From DAHUYF01 sp035509275 (GTDB lineage Bacteria > Pseudomonadota > Alphaproteobacteria > ATCC43930 > CGMCC-115725), in NCBI GenBank assembly GCA_035509275.1, contig DATJLU010000157.1, positions 1-64,000 on the forward strand: 64,000 bases of DNA. Direction: 5' to 3'. The translations under genes were made by a program, and so were the position numbers. Below, piece by piece: positions 16,111-23,854 of this stretch. Every line of letters begins with the position of its first letter. Position 1 is the first letter of the stretch. The notes under the pieces were generated by a model. That model was not told where the DNA came from. It searched no databases and worked only from the letters and a program-made list of their open reading frames with translations.

Positions 16111-16887
16111 ATGAGCGATCCGACCAGAATTTCGCCGCTGCCGCGCGACGAGCCGGGCGCTCCCGTCGGCGGCGACACTCGGCTGCCGCTTCACGCCCGC
16201 ATCCGGGACGACCTGGCAGCGCGCATTGCGGCTCAGGAATGGGCGCCCGGGGCGGTCATTCCGGCCGAAGCTGCACTGGCGCGGCACTACGCCACCTCGA
16301 TCAATACGGTCCGCCGCTCGGTCGAGCAGCTGGTCCGCGAAGGGCTGCTCGAACGCCGGCAGGGCAGCGGCACCTACGTCCGACGGCCGGCCTTCGATGC
16401 GAGCCTGTTTCGCTGGTTCCACTTCACCGACCAGGATGGCCGCGTCACCGTGCCGGAGAGCCGTCTTCTCAGGCGCACCATCGTCCCGGCGCCGGAGGAC
16501 GCGGCACGGGGGCTCAGCCTGGCGCGCGGCGACGCGGTGCTGCACGTCCTGCGCCTGCGGCTCTGGGCCGAGATGCCGGTGGTGGTGGAGGATCTGTATC
16601 TGCCGCTACCGCGCTTCGCCCGCTTCAAGGAGATGCCGGAAAGCGCGATCGGCCCCCTGCTCTATCCGGTCTATGAGCGCGAGTTCGGCTGCCTCGTGGC
16701 GCAAGTCGAGGACGAGCTGTCGATCGCATCGGTGGACGGCGAGCATGCCAATCTGCTGCAGGTGCAGCCCGGGAGCGCCGTCGTCGTCGTCGATCGCGCC
16801 TCGCTCGCCGCGAATGAGTCGGTGATCGATTGGCGCCGCGCCCGCGGCCGCGCCGACCGCTTCCGCTACAAGCTGCGCCTGCGCTGA
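16111..16887 (+). CDS. GntR/HutC-family transcriptional regulator
   Basis: Repressor-type regulator of 258 residues. The N-terminal winged helix spans about 26-92 (LPLHARIRDDLAARIAAQEW, AALARHYATSINTVRRSVEQ, then RRQGSGTYVRRP). The C-terminal UTRA ligand domain shows EDLYLPLPRFARF and ends in DRFRYKLRL, as in HutC-type proteins. It is transcribed away from the molybdenum hydroxylase operon with a dyad operator between them. The ligand is probably the pathway substrate. The stop lies 5 bases from the stop of the convergent DapA-like gene. Confidence 0.92.
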   Translation: MSDPTRISPLPRDEPGAPVGGDTRLPLHARIRDDLAARIAAQEWAPGAVIPAEAALARHYATSINTVRRSVEQLVREGLLERRQGSGTYVRRPAFDASLFRWFHFTDQDGRVTVPESRLLRRTIVPAPEDAARGLSLARGDAVLHVLRLRLWAEMPVVVEDLYLPLPRFARFKEMPESAIGPLLYPVYEREFGCLVAQVEDELSIASVDGEHANLLQVQPGSAVVVVDRASLAANESVIDWRRARGRADRFRYKLRLR

Positions 16888-16892
16888 TCGCG

Positions 16893-17822
16893 CTACGCGG
16901 CCTTCAACAACGGCTCGAGGCCGCGCACCTCCTTGAGGCGCGCGAAGAGCTGTTCGCGCTCGGCTGGCGCAAGCGCGCGGTTGGGCGGCAGCGGCGTCAG
17001 CCATTGCCGATCGCCGGTGAGCCGCGCCACCAGTTCCTTGAGGCCGCCCTGGAAGGGGAAGGCCTGCAGGATGAGGCGCGCCTGGGTGAGCTCCTCCTGC
17101 AGCGCATCGGCACCCGGCTGCTGCCAGGCGCGGAACACCGCGTGCGCCAGCGGCGCGGTGATGTTGGTGCTGGCGGAGATGCAGCCGGCGCCGCCGGCGC
17201 GCAGATTGTCGAGCAGGAATTGCTCGCTGCCGGAATAAGCGCCGAAGCCCGGAATCTGCTTGAGCAGGTTCGCCGTGTAATTCCAATCGCCCGAGCTGTC
17301 CTTGACCCCGGCGATGGTGTCGCCGTAAGCGGCTTTGAGGCGCTGGATCAGCGCCGGCGTCACCGGCACCGCCGACATTTGCGGGAAGTGATAGAGATAA
17401 AGGCGCAGCCGCGGGTCGCCGATCCGCTCGATCACTTCGGCGAAGAAAGCGAAGAGCCCATCCTCGCTCGGGTTCTTGTAGTAGAAGGGCGGCAGCAGCA
17501 GCGCCCCCGTGCCGCCCGCCGCGAGCACCGCCTGGGTCAGCGTGACGGCGTCGGCGAGCGCGCAGGAGCCGGTGCCGATGATGCAACGCTCCATCGGCAG
17601 GCCGGCGCCGACCATCGCCTCGATGAGACCGAGACGCTGCGCCAGGGAGAGTGAATTAGCCTCGCCCGTCGTGCCCAGCGGCGCCAGCCCGTCGCAGCCA
17701 TTGGCCAGCAGCCACCGGCAATGGGCAATGAAGGCCTTGGCGCTGGGCGCGAGGTCGGCGCCGACCGGCGTCAACACCGCGGCATAGACGCCGCGCGGTG
17801 GGCTCGATGACTGCTGGGTCAC
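16893..17822 (-). CDS. dihydrodipicolinate synthase family aldolase
   Basis: Class I aldolase/lyase of the DapA/NAL family, 309 residues. It carries APLGTTGEANSL (carboxylate-binding GTTGE), the catalytic Tyr in LYLYHFPQ and the Schiff-base Lys in IAGVKDSSGDW. The residues that set substrate in true DapA are not all evident, and the gene is paired with an aminotransferase rather than lysine genes, so a role in sugar-acid or amino-acid catabolism is more likely than lysine synthesis. The GTG at 17822 has AGGAG 8 bases upstream. It is the second gene of a two-gene operon (66-base gap). Confidence 0.88.
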   Translation of the reverse strand: MTQQSSSPPRGVYAAVLTPVGADLAPSAKAFIAHCRWLLANGCDGLAPLGTTGEANSLSLAQRLGLIEAMVGAGLPMERCIIGTGSCALADAVTLTQAVLAAGGTGALLLPPFYYKNPSEDGLFAFFAEVIERIGDPRLRLYLYHFPQMSAVPVTPALIQRLKAAYGDTIAGVKDSSGDWNYTANLLKQIPGFGAYSGSEQFLLDNLRAGGAGCISASTNITAPLAHAVFRAWQQPGADALQEELTQARLILQAFPFQGGLKELVARLTGDRQWLTPLPPNRALAPAEREQLFARLKEVRGLEPLLKAA

Positions 17823-17888
17823 GGCTGGTTCTCCTCGAATTCGCGACGGCGCCAGTCCAGCACGCCCGGCCCGCCAGCGCAACCCAGG

Positions 17889-19109
17889 CTAGGCCGCGCC
17901 CACCATCTCCGGCAGGCGCCGCAGCAGCGCGCCGAGCCGGCCCACGCCGTCAGCGATGCGCGCTTCGTCGGCGAGCGTGAAGTTGAGGCGCAGCGTGTTG
18001 CCGCCGGAGCCGTCGGCATGGAAGGCGCGGCCCGGCACGAAGGCGACGCGCGCCTCGGCGATGGCACGCGCCAGCAGCGCCGCGGTATCGATCGCCGGCG
18101 GCAAGGTCAGCCACAAGAACATGCCGCCTTGCGGCGTCGTCCACTGCACGCCGGGCGGCATCTCGCGCGCCAGTGCCGCGAGCATGGCGTCGCGGCGCGC
18201 GCGGTAGCAGCGCCGGATCGGCACCAGTGCCGCGGGCAAGACCTCCTGCACCACCTCGTGCATCACCATCTGGCCGAGACTGGCGCTGTGCAGATCGCTC
18301 GCTTGCTTCACCAGGACGAGCCGGCGGATCACCTCGAGCGGCGCCGCCACCCAGCCGAGCCTAAAGCCCGGCGCCACCGTCTTGGAGAAGGTGCCGCAAT
18401 AGAGCACGCGTCCGGCGTCGATGCCGCCGGCGCGCGCCGCTTCGAGCGCGGCCAGCGCCGGCAGCCCCTCGCCCTCATAGCGCAGCGCCTCATAGGCCGC
18501 GTCCTCGATCAGCGGCAGTTCCAGCGCCGCGGCGGCGGCGAGCAGCTCCTCGCGCTCCTCGCGGCTGAGGCTCGCCCCGGTCGGGTTCTGGAAATCGGGC
18601 ATGACATAGCCGAGCGCCCGCCGCTTTGCGCCGCGCCGCGCCGCGCGGCGATTATCGCCGCGCCGCGGCAGATCGTCATAGACCGGCTCATAGGCGCCGA
18701 GCGCCTGCAACGCGCCGAGATAGGTCGGACGCGCCAGCAGCACCCGATCGCCCGGCGCGACGAAGAGCTTGGCGATGAAGTCCAGCGCCTGCTGCGCGCC
18801 GCTGGTGATGAGGATGTGCTCGCCGCCGCAGGCGATGCCCAGACCCGTCATGTAGCCGGCGATCCAGTCGCGCAGCGGGCGGTAACCCTCGCTGGCGGAG
18901 TATTGCAGCGCTGCCGCGGCGCGCGCGGGGTCGCCGAGCACGCGGCGATGGGCGGCGGCGATGGCCTCGGTCGGGAAGAGCGCAGGATCGGGGATGCCGC
19001 CGGCAAAGGAGATCAGATCCGGCTGGTCGAGCAGCTTCAGCAGCTCGCGAATCTCGGACGCCGCCATGCGGCGGGCGCGGCCCGCGTAATGTTTCTCCCA
19101 AGCGACCAT
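17889..19109 (-). CDS. PLP-dependent aminotransferase, fold type I (2-aminoadipate/MocR-like)
   Basis: Aminotransferase of 406 residues. ISFAGGIPDPALFPTEAI lies near residue 34, the PLP-ring stacking region ITSGAQQALDFIAKLF near 100, MPDFQNPTGASLSREER near 190, and the Schiff-base Lys in GTFSKTVAPGFRLGW near 243. The sequence matches the LysN/2-aminoadipate transaminase and valine-pyruvate transaminase group and has no fused GntR domain. Together with the DapA-like aldolase it may process a 2-oxo acid/amino acid pair. A promoter with an overlapping dyad lies 25-58 bases upstream. Confidence 0.9.
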   Translation of the reverse strand: MVAWEKHYAGRARRMAASEIRELLKLLDQPDLISFAGGIPDPALFPTEAIAAAHRRVLGDPARAAAALQYSASEGYRPLRDWIAGYMTGLGIACGGEHILITSGAQQALDFIAKLFVAPGDRVLLARPTYLGALQALGAYEPVYDDLPRRGDNRRAARRGAKRRALGYVMPDFQNPTGASLSREEREELLAAAAALELPLIEDAAYEALRYEGEGLPALAALEAARAGGIDAGRVLYCGTFSKTVAPGFRLGWVAAPLEVIRRLVLVKQASDLHSASLGQMVMHEVVQEVLPAALVPIRRCYRARRDAMLAALAREMPPGVQWTTPQGGMFLWLTLPPAIDTAALLARAIAEARVAFVPGRAFHADGSGGNTLRLNFTLADEARIADGVGRLGALLRRLPEMVGAA

Positions 19110-19132
19110 GCCGGCACCCCGATGCCGTGATC

Positions 19133-19167
19133 TAAGTCAATAATACTGACCTAATCGCAAAAAGCAA
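19133..19167 (-). promoter_or_regulatory. promoter and overlapping dyad upstream of the aminotransferase operon
   Basis: Minus strand -35 TTGCTT (19167-19162), 16-base spacer, -10 TATTAT (19145-19140). A near-dyad TAAGTCA...TGACCTA (about 19133-19153) straddles the -10 box, as a repressor site would. Confidence 0.5.
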
Positions 19168-19278
19168 GCGCGATTGCGGCGGTGCAGCAGGGCCCTTATC
19201 ATTGGAGGCGCGCAGCCATCTCCCGTCTATCCCCCCATGGCGACGCTTTGCCACCCGTCGAAGTTGTGACCTGAGCCG

Positions 19279-20136
19279 ATGCGTCGATTTTTGCCGCTGC
19301 TGCCGCTCCTGGCGGTTGCCTGCCAGCCTTTGCCCCATCCCTTCTCGGCGGACATCCCCGCGACGAGCAAGCCCGCGCCGGTCGTCCCGCCCGACAGCGC
19401 CGATATCGTGGTGGCGCCGGTGGCGGGGGCGCCCAAAGCGGTCGGCGAGGCGCTGGCCGCCGCGCTCCGCGATGCCGACATTCCCGCCAGCACCAAGGGC
19501 GCGGGCAACCGCGCCAGCGACCATCTCCTCAGCACCGCGCGCACCGAGCCGCAGAATGGCCGCGATGCCGTCACCTTGGCCTGGGAGCTGCGCAGCGCCG
19601 ATGGCCGCGTGCTCGGCCGCGGCAGCATCGCGGCCGAAGAGCCGGTGGAAGGCTGGCAAAAGGGCGATGCGGCGGTGACGCAGGACCTCGCCGCAAAGGC
19701 GGCGCCGGCGATTGCCGGGCTGGTGGAGGCACCGCCGCCGGTTGCCGCCGCGGTGACCGAGCCGCTTTTGGCGATGGGGCCGGTTACCGGCGCCCCGGGC
19801 GATGGCGGCTCGACCCTCAGCCGCGCCATGAGCTTTGCACTGAACCGTGCGCATGTGGCGTTGGCCGACACGTCCGGCGCCAAGGAGAGCTTCATCCTGG
19901 TCGGCAAGGTCGAGCTGTCGCCGCCCGCTTCCGGACAGCAGCAGGTCAAGGTGAGCTGGATCCTGCGCGGCCGGGATGGCGGCGAGATCGGCCGGATCGA
20001 CCAGCAGAATGCCGTGCCGGCGGGCAGCCTCGACGGGCCTTGGGGCGATATCGCCTTTGCCGTGGCGAATGCCGCGGCGCCCGGCGTTGCGGCGCTGATC
20101 GAGAAGGCGAAGGCGGCCGGCATCGGCGCTTCCTGA
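19279..20136 (+). CDS. putative lipoprotein of unknown function
   Basis: Protein of 285 residues with a short signal sequence MRRFLPLLPLLAVAC; LAVAC is a lipobox with the acylated Cys near residue 15, so it is probably anchored to a membrane. The mature part is Ala/Pro/Gly-rich with two repeated-looking beta domains: AAALRDADIPASTKGAG followed by LAWELRSADGRVLGRG, and later FALNRAHVALADT followed by VSWILRGRDGGEIGRIDQ. The same 'generate, compare with, log another form' layout suggests internal duplication. No catalytic motif is recognised. It precedes prs by 121 bases and may not be co-transcribed. Confidence 0.75.
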   Translation: MRRFLPLLPLLAVACQPLPHPFSADIPATSKPAPVVPPDSADIVVAPVAGAPKAVGEALAAALRDADIPASTKGAGNRASDHLLSTARTEPQNGRDAVTLAWELRSADGRVLGRGSIAAEEPVEGWQKGDAAVTQDLAAKAAPAIAGLVEAPPPVAAAVTEPLLAMGPVTGAPGDGGSTLSRAMSFALNRAHVALADTSGAKESFILVGKVELSPPASGQQQVKVSWILRGRDGGEIGRIDQQNAVPAGSLDGPWGDIAFAVANAAAPGVAALIEKAKAAGIGAS

Positions 20137-20257
20137 GGTCGCGCACGGCGCGAAAGGTCGTTTACAGGTTGGGGGCCGCTTTGTTACAGTCCCGGCCGCT
20201 CGGCGGGCGTGCTCCGAAGTCGCGGCGGGCGTCACCCGAAGACCGACGAAGCCTCGT

Positions 20258-21190
20258 ATGAAAATCCTAACCTGCAATAGCAATCGGCCGCTGGCGGAGG
20301 CGATTTCCGCCTATCTCGCCACGCCGCTGACCAATGCCAGCGTGCGCCGGTTCTCCGATATGGAAGTCTTCGTCGAGATCCACGAGAACGTGCGCGGCGA
20401 GGATGTCTTCATCATCCAGTCGACCTCCTACCCCGCCAACGACAATCTGATGGAGCTGCTGGTGACCTTGGACGCGTTGCGGCGCGCCTCGGCGCGGCGC
20501 ATGACCACGGTCATCCCCTATTACGGCTATGCCCGTCAGGACCGCAAAGCGGCGGGACGCACGCCGATCTCGGCCAAGCTCGTCGCCAATATGATCACCG
20601 CGGCAGGCGCCGACCGCGTCCTCACCCTCGATCTCCATGCCGGACAGATCCAGGGCTTTTTCGACATCCCGACCGACAATCTCTATTCCGCGCCCGTCTT
20701 TGTGAAGGACATCAAGCAGCGCTACGACGGCGACGACCTCGTCATCGTATCGCCCGATGTCGGCGGCGTGGTGCGGGCGCGCGCGGTGGCGCGCCTTCTC
20801 AACGCCGATCTCGCCATCATCGACAAGCGGCGCGAGCGCGCCGGCGTCTCCGAAGTGATGAACATCATCGGCGACATCGATGGCCGCCGCTGCATCCTGA
20901 TCGACGACATCGTCGACAGCGCCGGGACGCTGTGCAACGCCGCCGAGGCGCTGATGGAGCGCGGCGCTCGCTCGGTCGCCGCCTATGTCACGCATGGCGT
21001 CTTCTCCGGCGGCGCGGTGGCGCGCGTCGCGGCATCGCCGATGGAAGCCATGGTCACCACCGACAGCATCCTTGCGACCGAGGCGGTGCGCGTGGCAAAG
21101 AATATCCGCCAGCTCACCATCGCGCCGCTGATGGCAGAGGCGATCCGCCGCATCAGCGAGGAGCGTTCGGTTTCGAGCCTGTTCGATTAG
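20258..21190 (+). CDS. prs: ribose-phosphate pyrophosphokinase
   Basis: Makes PRPP from ribose 5-phosphate and ATP for nucleotide, His and Trp synthesis. Features are FSDMEVFVEI near residue 32, QSTSYPANDNLMELLV near 62, the flexible-loop region PYYGYARQDRK near 88, LDLHAGQIQGFFDIPTDNL near 127, and the PRPP-binding loop CILIDDIVDSAGTLCNA near 212. The length of 310 matches the bacterial class I enzyme. It heads the conserved prs-rplY-pth-ychF block. Confidence 0.97.
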   Translation: MKILTCNSNRPLAEAISAYLATPLTNASVRRFSDMEVFVEIHENVRGEDVFIIQSTSYPANDNLMELLVTLDALRRASARRMTTVIPYYGYARQDRKAAGRTPISAKLVANMITAAGADRVLTLDLHAGQIQGFFDIPTDNLYSAPVFVKDIKQRYDGDDLVIVSPDVGGVVRARAVARLLNADLAIIDKRRERAGVSEVMNIIGDIDGRRCILIDDIVDSAGTLCNAAEALMERGARSVAAYVTHGVFSGGAVARVAASPMEAMVTTDSILATEAVRVAKNIRQLTIAPLMAEAIRRISEERSVSSLFD

Positions 21191-21203
21191 GCATGCAAAG
21201 TTT

Positions 21204-21232
21204 CGCCGCCGCGCCGAGGCGTGGCGGCGGCG
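21204..21232 (+). terminator. GC-rich hairpin after prs
   Basis: CGCCGCCGC (21204-21212) pairs with GCGGCGGCG (21224-21232), 14 bases past the prs stop. No T-tract follows. A second smaller hairpin (CCCGCGC / GCGCGGG, 21276-21294) lies just before the rplY ribosome site. They may attenuate read-through from prs into rplY. Confidence 0.35.
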
Positions 21233-21322
21233 CGGCGTTCGGCACCCCTGGAGGCCGGCGCCGCAAGCGGTGAAGCCCGCGCGTTGGGCGCGGGTCCGCA
21301 ATGGCAAGAGAGGAGTTTTGCG

Positions 21323-22102
21323 ATGGCCGACATCGTCACCATCCGCGCCGAGGCGCGCGACCGGGCTGGAAAGGGGGCCGCCCGGGCCGCTCGCCGCTCG
21401 GGGCGCGTTCCCGGCGTCATCTATGGCGAGAAGCAGCCCCCCCGGCTGATCAGCGTCGATCCGCGCGAGCTGCAGGTCGAGCTGCAGAAGAAGGGCTTCT
21501 TCGCCCGCCTGGTCAATGTCGAGATCGACGGCACCCAGGAGCGCGCGCTGCCCCGCGACGTGCAGCTCCACCCCGTGACCGACAAGCCCGAGCATGTCGA
21601 TTTCATGCGCGTCGGCGCGAAGACGCGCATCACCGTCGCCGTGCCGGTGGTGTTCCTGAACCCGGAAAGGTCGCCGGGCATTCGCCGCGGCGGCATCCTC
21701 AACATCGTCCGCCACGAGATCGATCTCATCTGCTCGGCCGACGCCATCCCCGATCGCATTACCGTCGATGTCGAGGGACTCGATATCGGCGACAGCGTCC
21801 ATATCACCAAAGTGAGCTTGCCGCCGGGCACCCGGCCGACCATCGCGCGCGACTTCACCATCGCCTCGGTGGCGGCGCCGACGGCGGTGCGCGAAGAGCA
21901 GGCTGCGGCAGCCGCCGCCGCAGCGGCGGCGGCCGAAGCGGCCGTGGCCGCCGAAGCGGCGGGCGCCGTCGCCGGCGCGCCGGGCGCTCCGGGTGCGACG
22001 CCGGGCGCGGCTCCGGGCGCCGCCGGCGCGGCCCCGGGTGCAACGCCGGCGGCCGGCGCGGCAGCAGCGGCCAAGGAACCGGCGGGCAAAGGCAAAGGCT
22101 AA
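21323..22102 (+). CDS. rplY: 50S ribosomal protein L25/general stress protein CTC
   Basis: Binds 5S rRNA in the large ribosomal subunit. The L25 domain (about 5-90) begins VTIRAEARDRAGKGAARAAR, with SGRVPGVIYGEKQPP, and the CTC beta domain (about 95-185) follows with GVPVVFLNPERSPGIRR-like sequence and VDVEGLDIGDSVHI. The tail from about residue 195 is almost pure Ala, Gly, Pro and Thr (long poly-Ala then PGA-type repeats), ending in Lys-rich residues; it is longer than usual and probably disordered. The ATG at 21323 has AGAGAGGAG upstream with correct spacing. The pth ATG follows the stop with no gap. Confidence 0.95.
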   Translation: MADIVTIRAEARDRAGKGAARAARRSGRVPGVIYGEKQPPRLISVDPRELQVELQKKGFFARLVNVEIDGTQERALPRDVQLHPVTDKPEHVDFMRVGAKTRITVAVPVVFLNPERSPGIRRGGILNIVRHEIDLICSADAIPDRITVDVEGLDIGDSVHITKVSLPPGTRPTIARDFTIASVAAPTAVREEQAAAAAAAAAAAEAAVAAEAAGAVAGAPGAPGATPGAAPGAAGAAPGATPAAGAAAAAKEPAGKGKG

Positions 22103-22714
22103 ATGCGTCTCATCGTCGGGCTCGGCAATCCCGGTGCCCGCTACGAGCGCAATCGCCACAATATCGGATTCATGGCGGTGGACAGAATCGTCCGCCGCCA
22201 TGGATTCGGGCCTTTCCGCAGCAAGTTCCAAGGCGCCCTCGCCGAGGGCGAGATCGGCGGCGAGCGGGTTTACGCGCTGAAGCCGCAGACCTTCATGAAC
22301 GCGTCGGGCGATTCGGTCGGCGAGGTCGCGCGCTTCTACAAGATCGCCCCGCCCGAGATCGCGGTCATCTATGACGAGATCGATCTCGCGGCCGGCAAGC
22401 TGCGCGTCAAGCGCGGCGGCGGTGCCGCCGGCCATAACGGCATCCGTTCCATCGACGCGGTGATCGGCGAGGATTTCTGGCGGGTACGCCTCGGCGTCGG
22501 TCATCCCGGCGTCAAGGAATTGGTGCAGCCTTACGTGCTGCAGAACTTCGACGCCGAGGAGATCGGCTGGCTCGTGCCGCTGCTCGACGCGGTCGCCGAG
22601 GCGCTGCCGGTGCTGATCGCCGACGACGCGCCGGGCTTCATGAGCAAGGTGGCGCTCATCCTGAAACCCCCGCCGCCGAAACCGCCGCGCGCCGATATCG
22701 AGAACAAGGACTGA
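22103..22714 (+). CDS. pth: peptidyl-tRNA hydrolase
   Basis: Releases tRNA from peptidyl-tRNA that drops off ribosomes. It has the family start MRLIVGLGNPGARYERNRHN with the catalytic His at about residue 20, KPQTFMNASGDSV near 63, and YDEIDLAAGKLRVKRGGGAAG (read as two motifs, YDEIDLA and GGGAAGHNGIRS) near 92-115. The length of 203 matches, with a Pro-rich C-terminal tail. It starts immediately after rplY and is followed after 3 bases by ychF, so the three are translationally linked. Confidence 0.97.
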   Translation: MRLIVGLGNPGARYERNRHNIGFMAVDRIVRRHGFGPFRSKFQGALAEGEIGGERVYALKPQTFMNASGDSVGEVARFYKIAPPEIAVIYDEIDLAAGKLRVKRGGGAAGHNGIRSIDAVIGEDFWRVRLGVGHPGVKELVQPYVLQNFDAEEIGWLVPLLDAVAEALPVLIADDAPGFMSKVALILKPPPPKPPRADIENKD

Positions 22715-22717
22715 GAG

Positions 22718-23818
22718 ATGGGATTCAATTGCGGCATCGTCGGGCTGCCGAATGTCGGCAAGTCGACGCTCTTCAACGCGCTGACGGCGACCGCCGCGGC
22801 CGAAGCGGCGAATTACCCCTTTTGCACCATCGAGCCCAATGTCGGCCGCGTCGCGGTGCCGGACGACCGGCTCGAGGTCTGCGCCCGGCTCGGCAAATCG
22901 GCGAAGATCGTGCCGACGCAGCTCGAATTCGTCGACATCGCCGGCCTTGTCCGCGGCGCCTCGCGCGGCGAGGGCCTCGGCAACCAGTTCCTCGGCCATA
23001 TCCGCGAGGTCGACGCCATCGCCCATGTGCTGCGCTGTTTCGAGGACGGCAACGTCACCCATGTCGAAGGCTCGATCGATCCGATCCGCGACGCCGAGAC
23101 GGTGGAGACGGAGCTGCTGCTCGCCGATCTCGACAGCATCGAGCGGCGCGTCACGGCAACGCAGAAGAAGGCGCGCGGCGCCGACAAGGAAGCCATCCAG
23201 CAGCTCGCCGTGATGGAGCGGGCGCTGGCGGCGCTGCGCGAGGGCAAGCCGGCGCGGAGCATCACGGTGGCACCGGAAGAGCGCGCGCTGTTCAAGGGGC
23301 TGCAGCTCATCACCGCCAAGCCCGTGCTCTATGTCTGCAATGTCGAGGAGGCTTCCGCCGCCGACGGCAATGCCCAGAGCGCGCGCGTCGCCGCTTTCGC
23401 CAAGGCGCAGGGCGCTGCCATGGTGGTGATCTCCGCGGCGATCGAGGCGGAGGTGTCGCAGCTCGCCGACGAGACCGAGAAGCGCGAGTTCCTGGCCAGC
23501 CTCGGCCTCGTCGAGCCCGGCCTCGCCCGCGTCATCCGCGCCGGCTATCGCCTCCTTGACCTCATCACCTTCTTCACCGTCGGCCCCAAGGAAGCGCATG
23601 CCTGGACGGTAGCGCAGGGCACGAAGGCACCGCAGTCCGCCGGTGTCATCCACACCGATTTCGAAAAAGGCTTCATCCGCGCCGAGACCATCGCCTATGC
23701 CGATTTCGTTGCTTGCGGCGGCGAGCAGGGCGCGAAGGAAGCCGGCAAGATGCGCCTCGAAGGTGCCGAGTATGTCATCGCCGACGGCGACATCCTGCAT
23801 TTCCGCTTCAACGTGTAG
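22718..23818 (+). CDS. ychF: redox-regulated ATPase YchF
   Basis: Obg-family P-loop NTPase that prefers ATP and associates with ribosomes. Motifs are GLPNVGKSTLFNALT (G1, about 8-22), DIAGLVRGASRGEGLGNQFL (G3 region, about 70-89), a coiled-coil insertion around 130-165, and a C-terminal TGS domain with FFTVGPKEAHAWTV and FEKGFIRAETIAY. The length of 366 fits. It ends the housekeeping block and converges with the AMP-ligase gene across a 36-base gap. Confidence 0.97.
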   Translation: MGFNCGIVGLPNVGKSTLFNALTATAAAEAANYPFCTIEPNVGRVAVPDDRLEVCARLGKSAKIVPTQLEFVDIAGLVRGASRGEGLGNQFLGHIREVDAIAHVLRCFEDGNVTHVEGSIDPIRDAETVETELLLADLDSIERRVTATQKKARGADKEAIQQLAVMERALAALREGKPARSITVAPEERALFKGLQLITAKPVLYVCNVEEASAADGNAQSARVAAFAKAQGAAMVVISAAIEAEVSQLADETEKREFLASLGLVEPGLARVIRAGYRLLDLITFFTVGPKEAHAWTVAQGTKAPQSAGVIHTDFEKGFIRAETIAYADFVACGGEQGAKEAGKMRLEGAEYVIADGDILHFRFNV

Positions 23819-23854
23819 GGGACGCGTCCAAGCGGCCCGCTTGGTTCCGCATCG

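Noticed and set aside
16893..17822. Lysine-pathway dapA
   Set aside because: The partner is an aminotransferase, not lysine or cell-wall genes, and family membership alone does not give the substrate.
20267..23800. 1177-codon open frame on the minus strand across prs, rplY, pth and ychF
   Set aside because: Antisense shadow of four well-supported genes; no recognisable domain.
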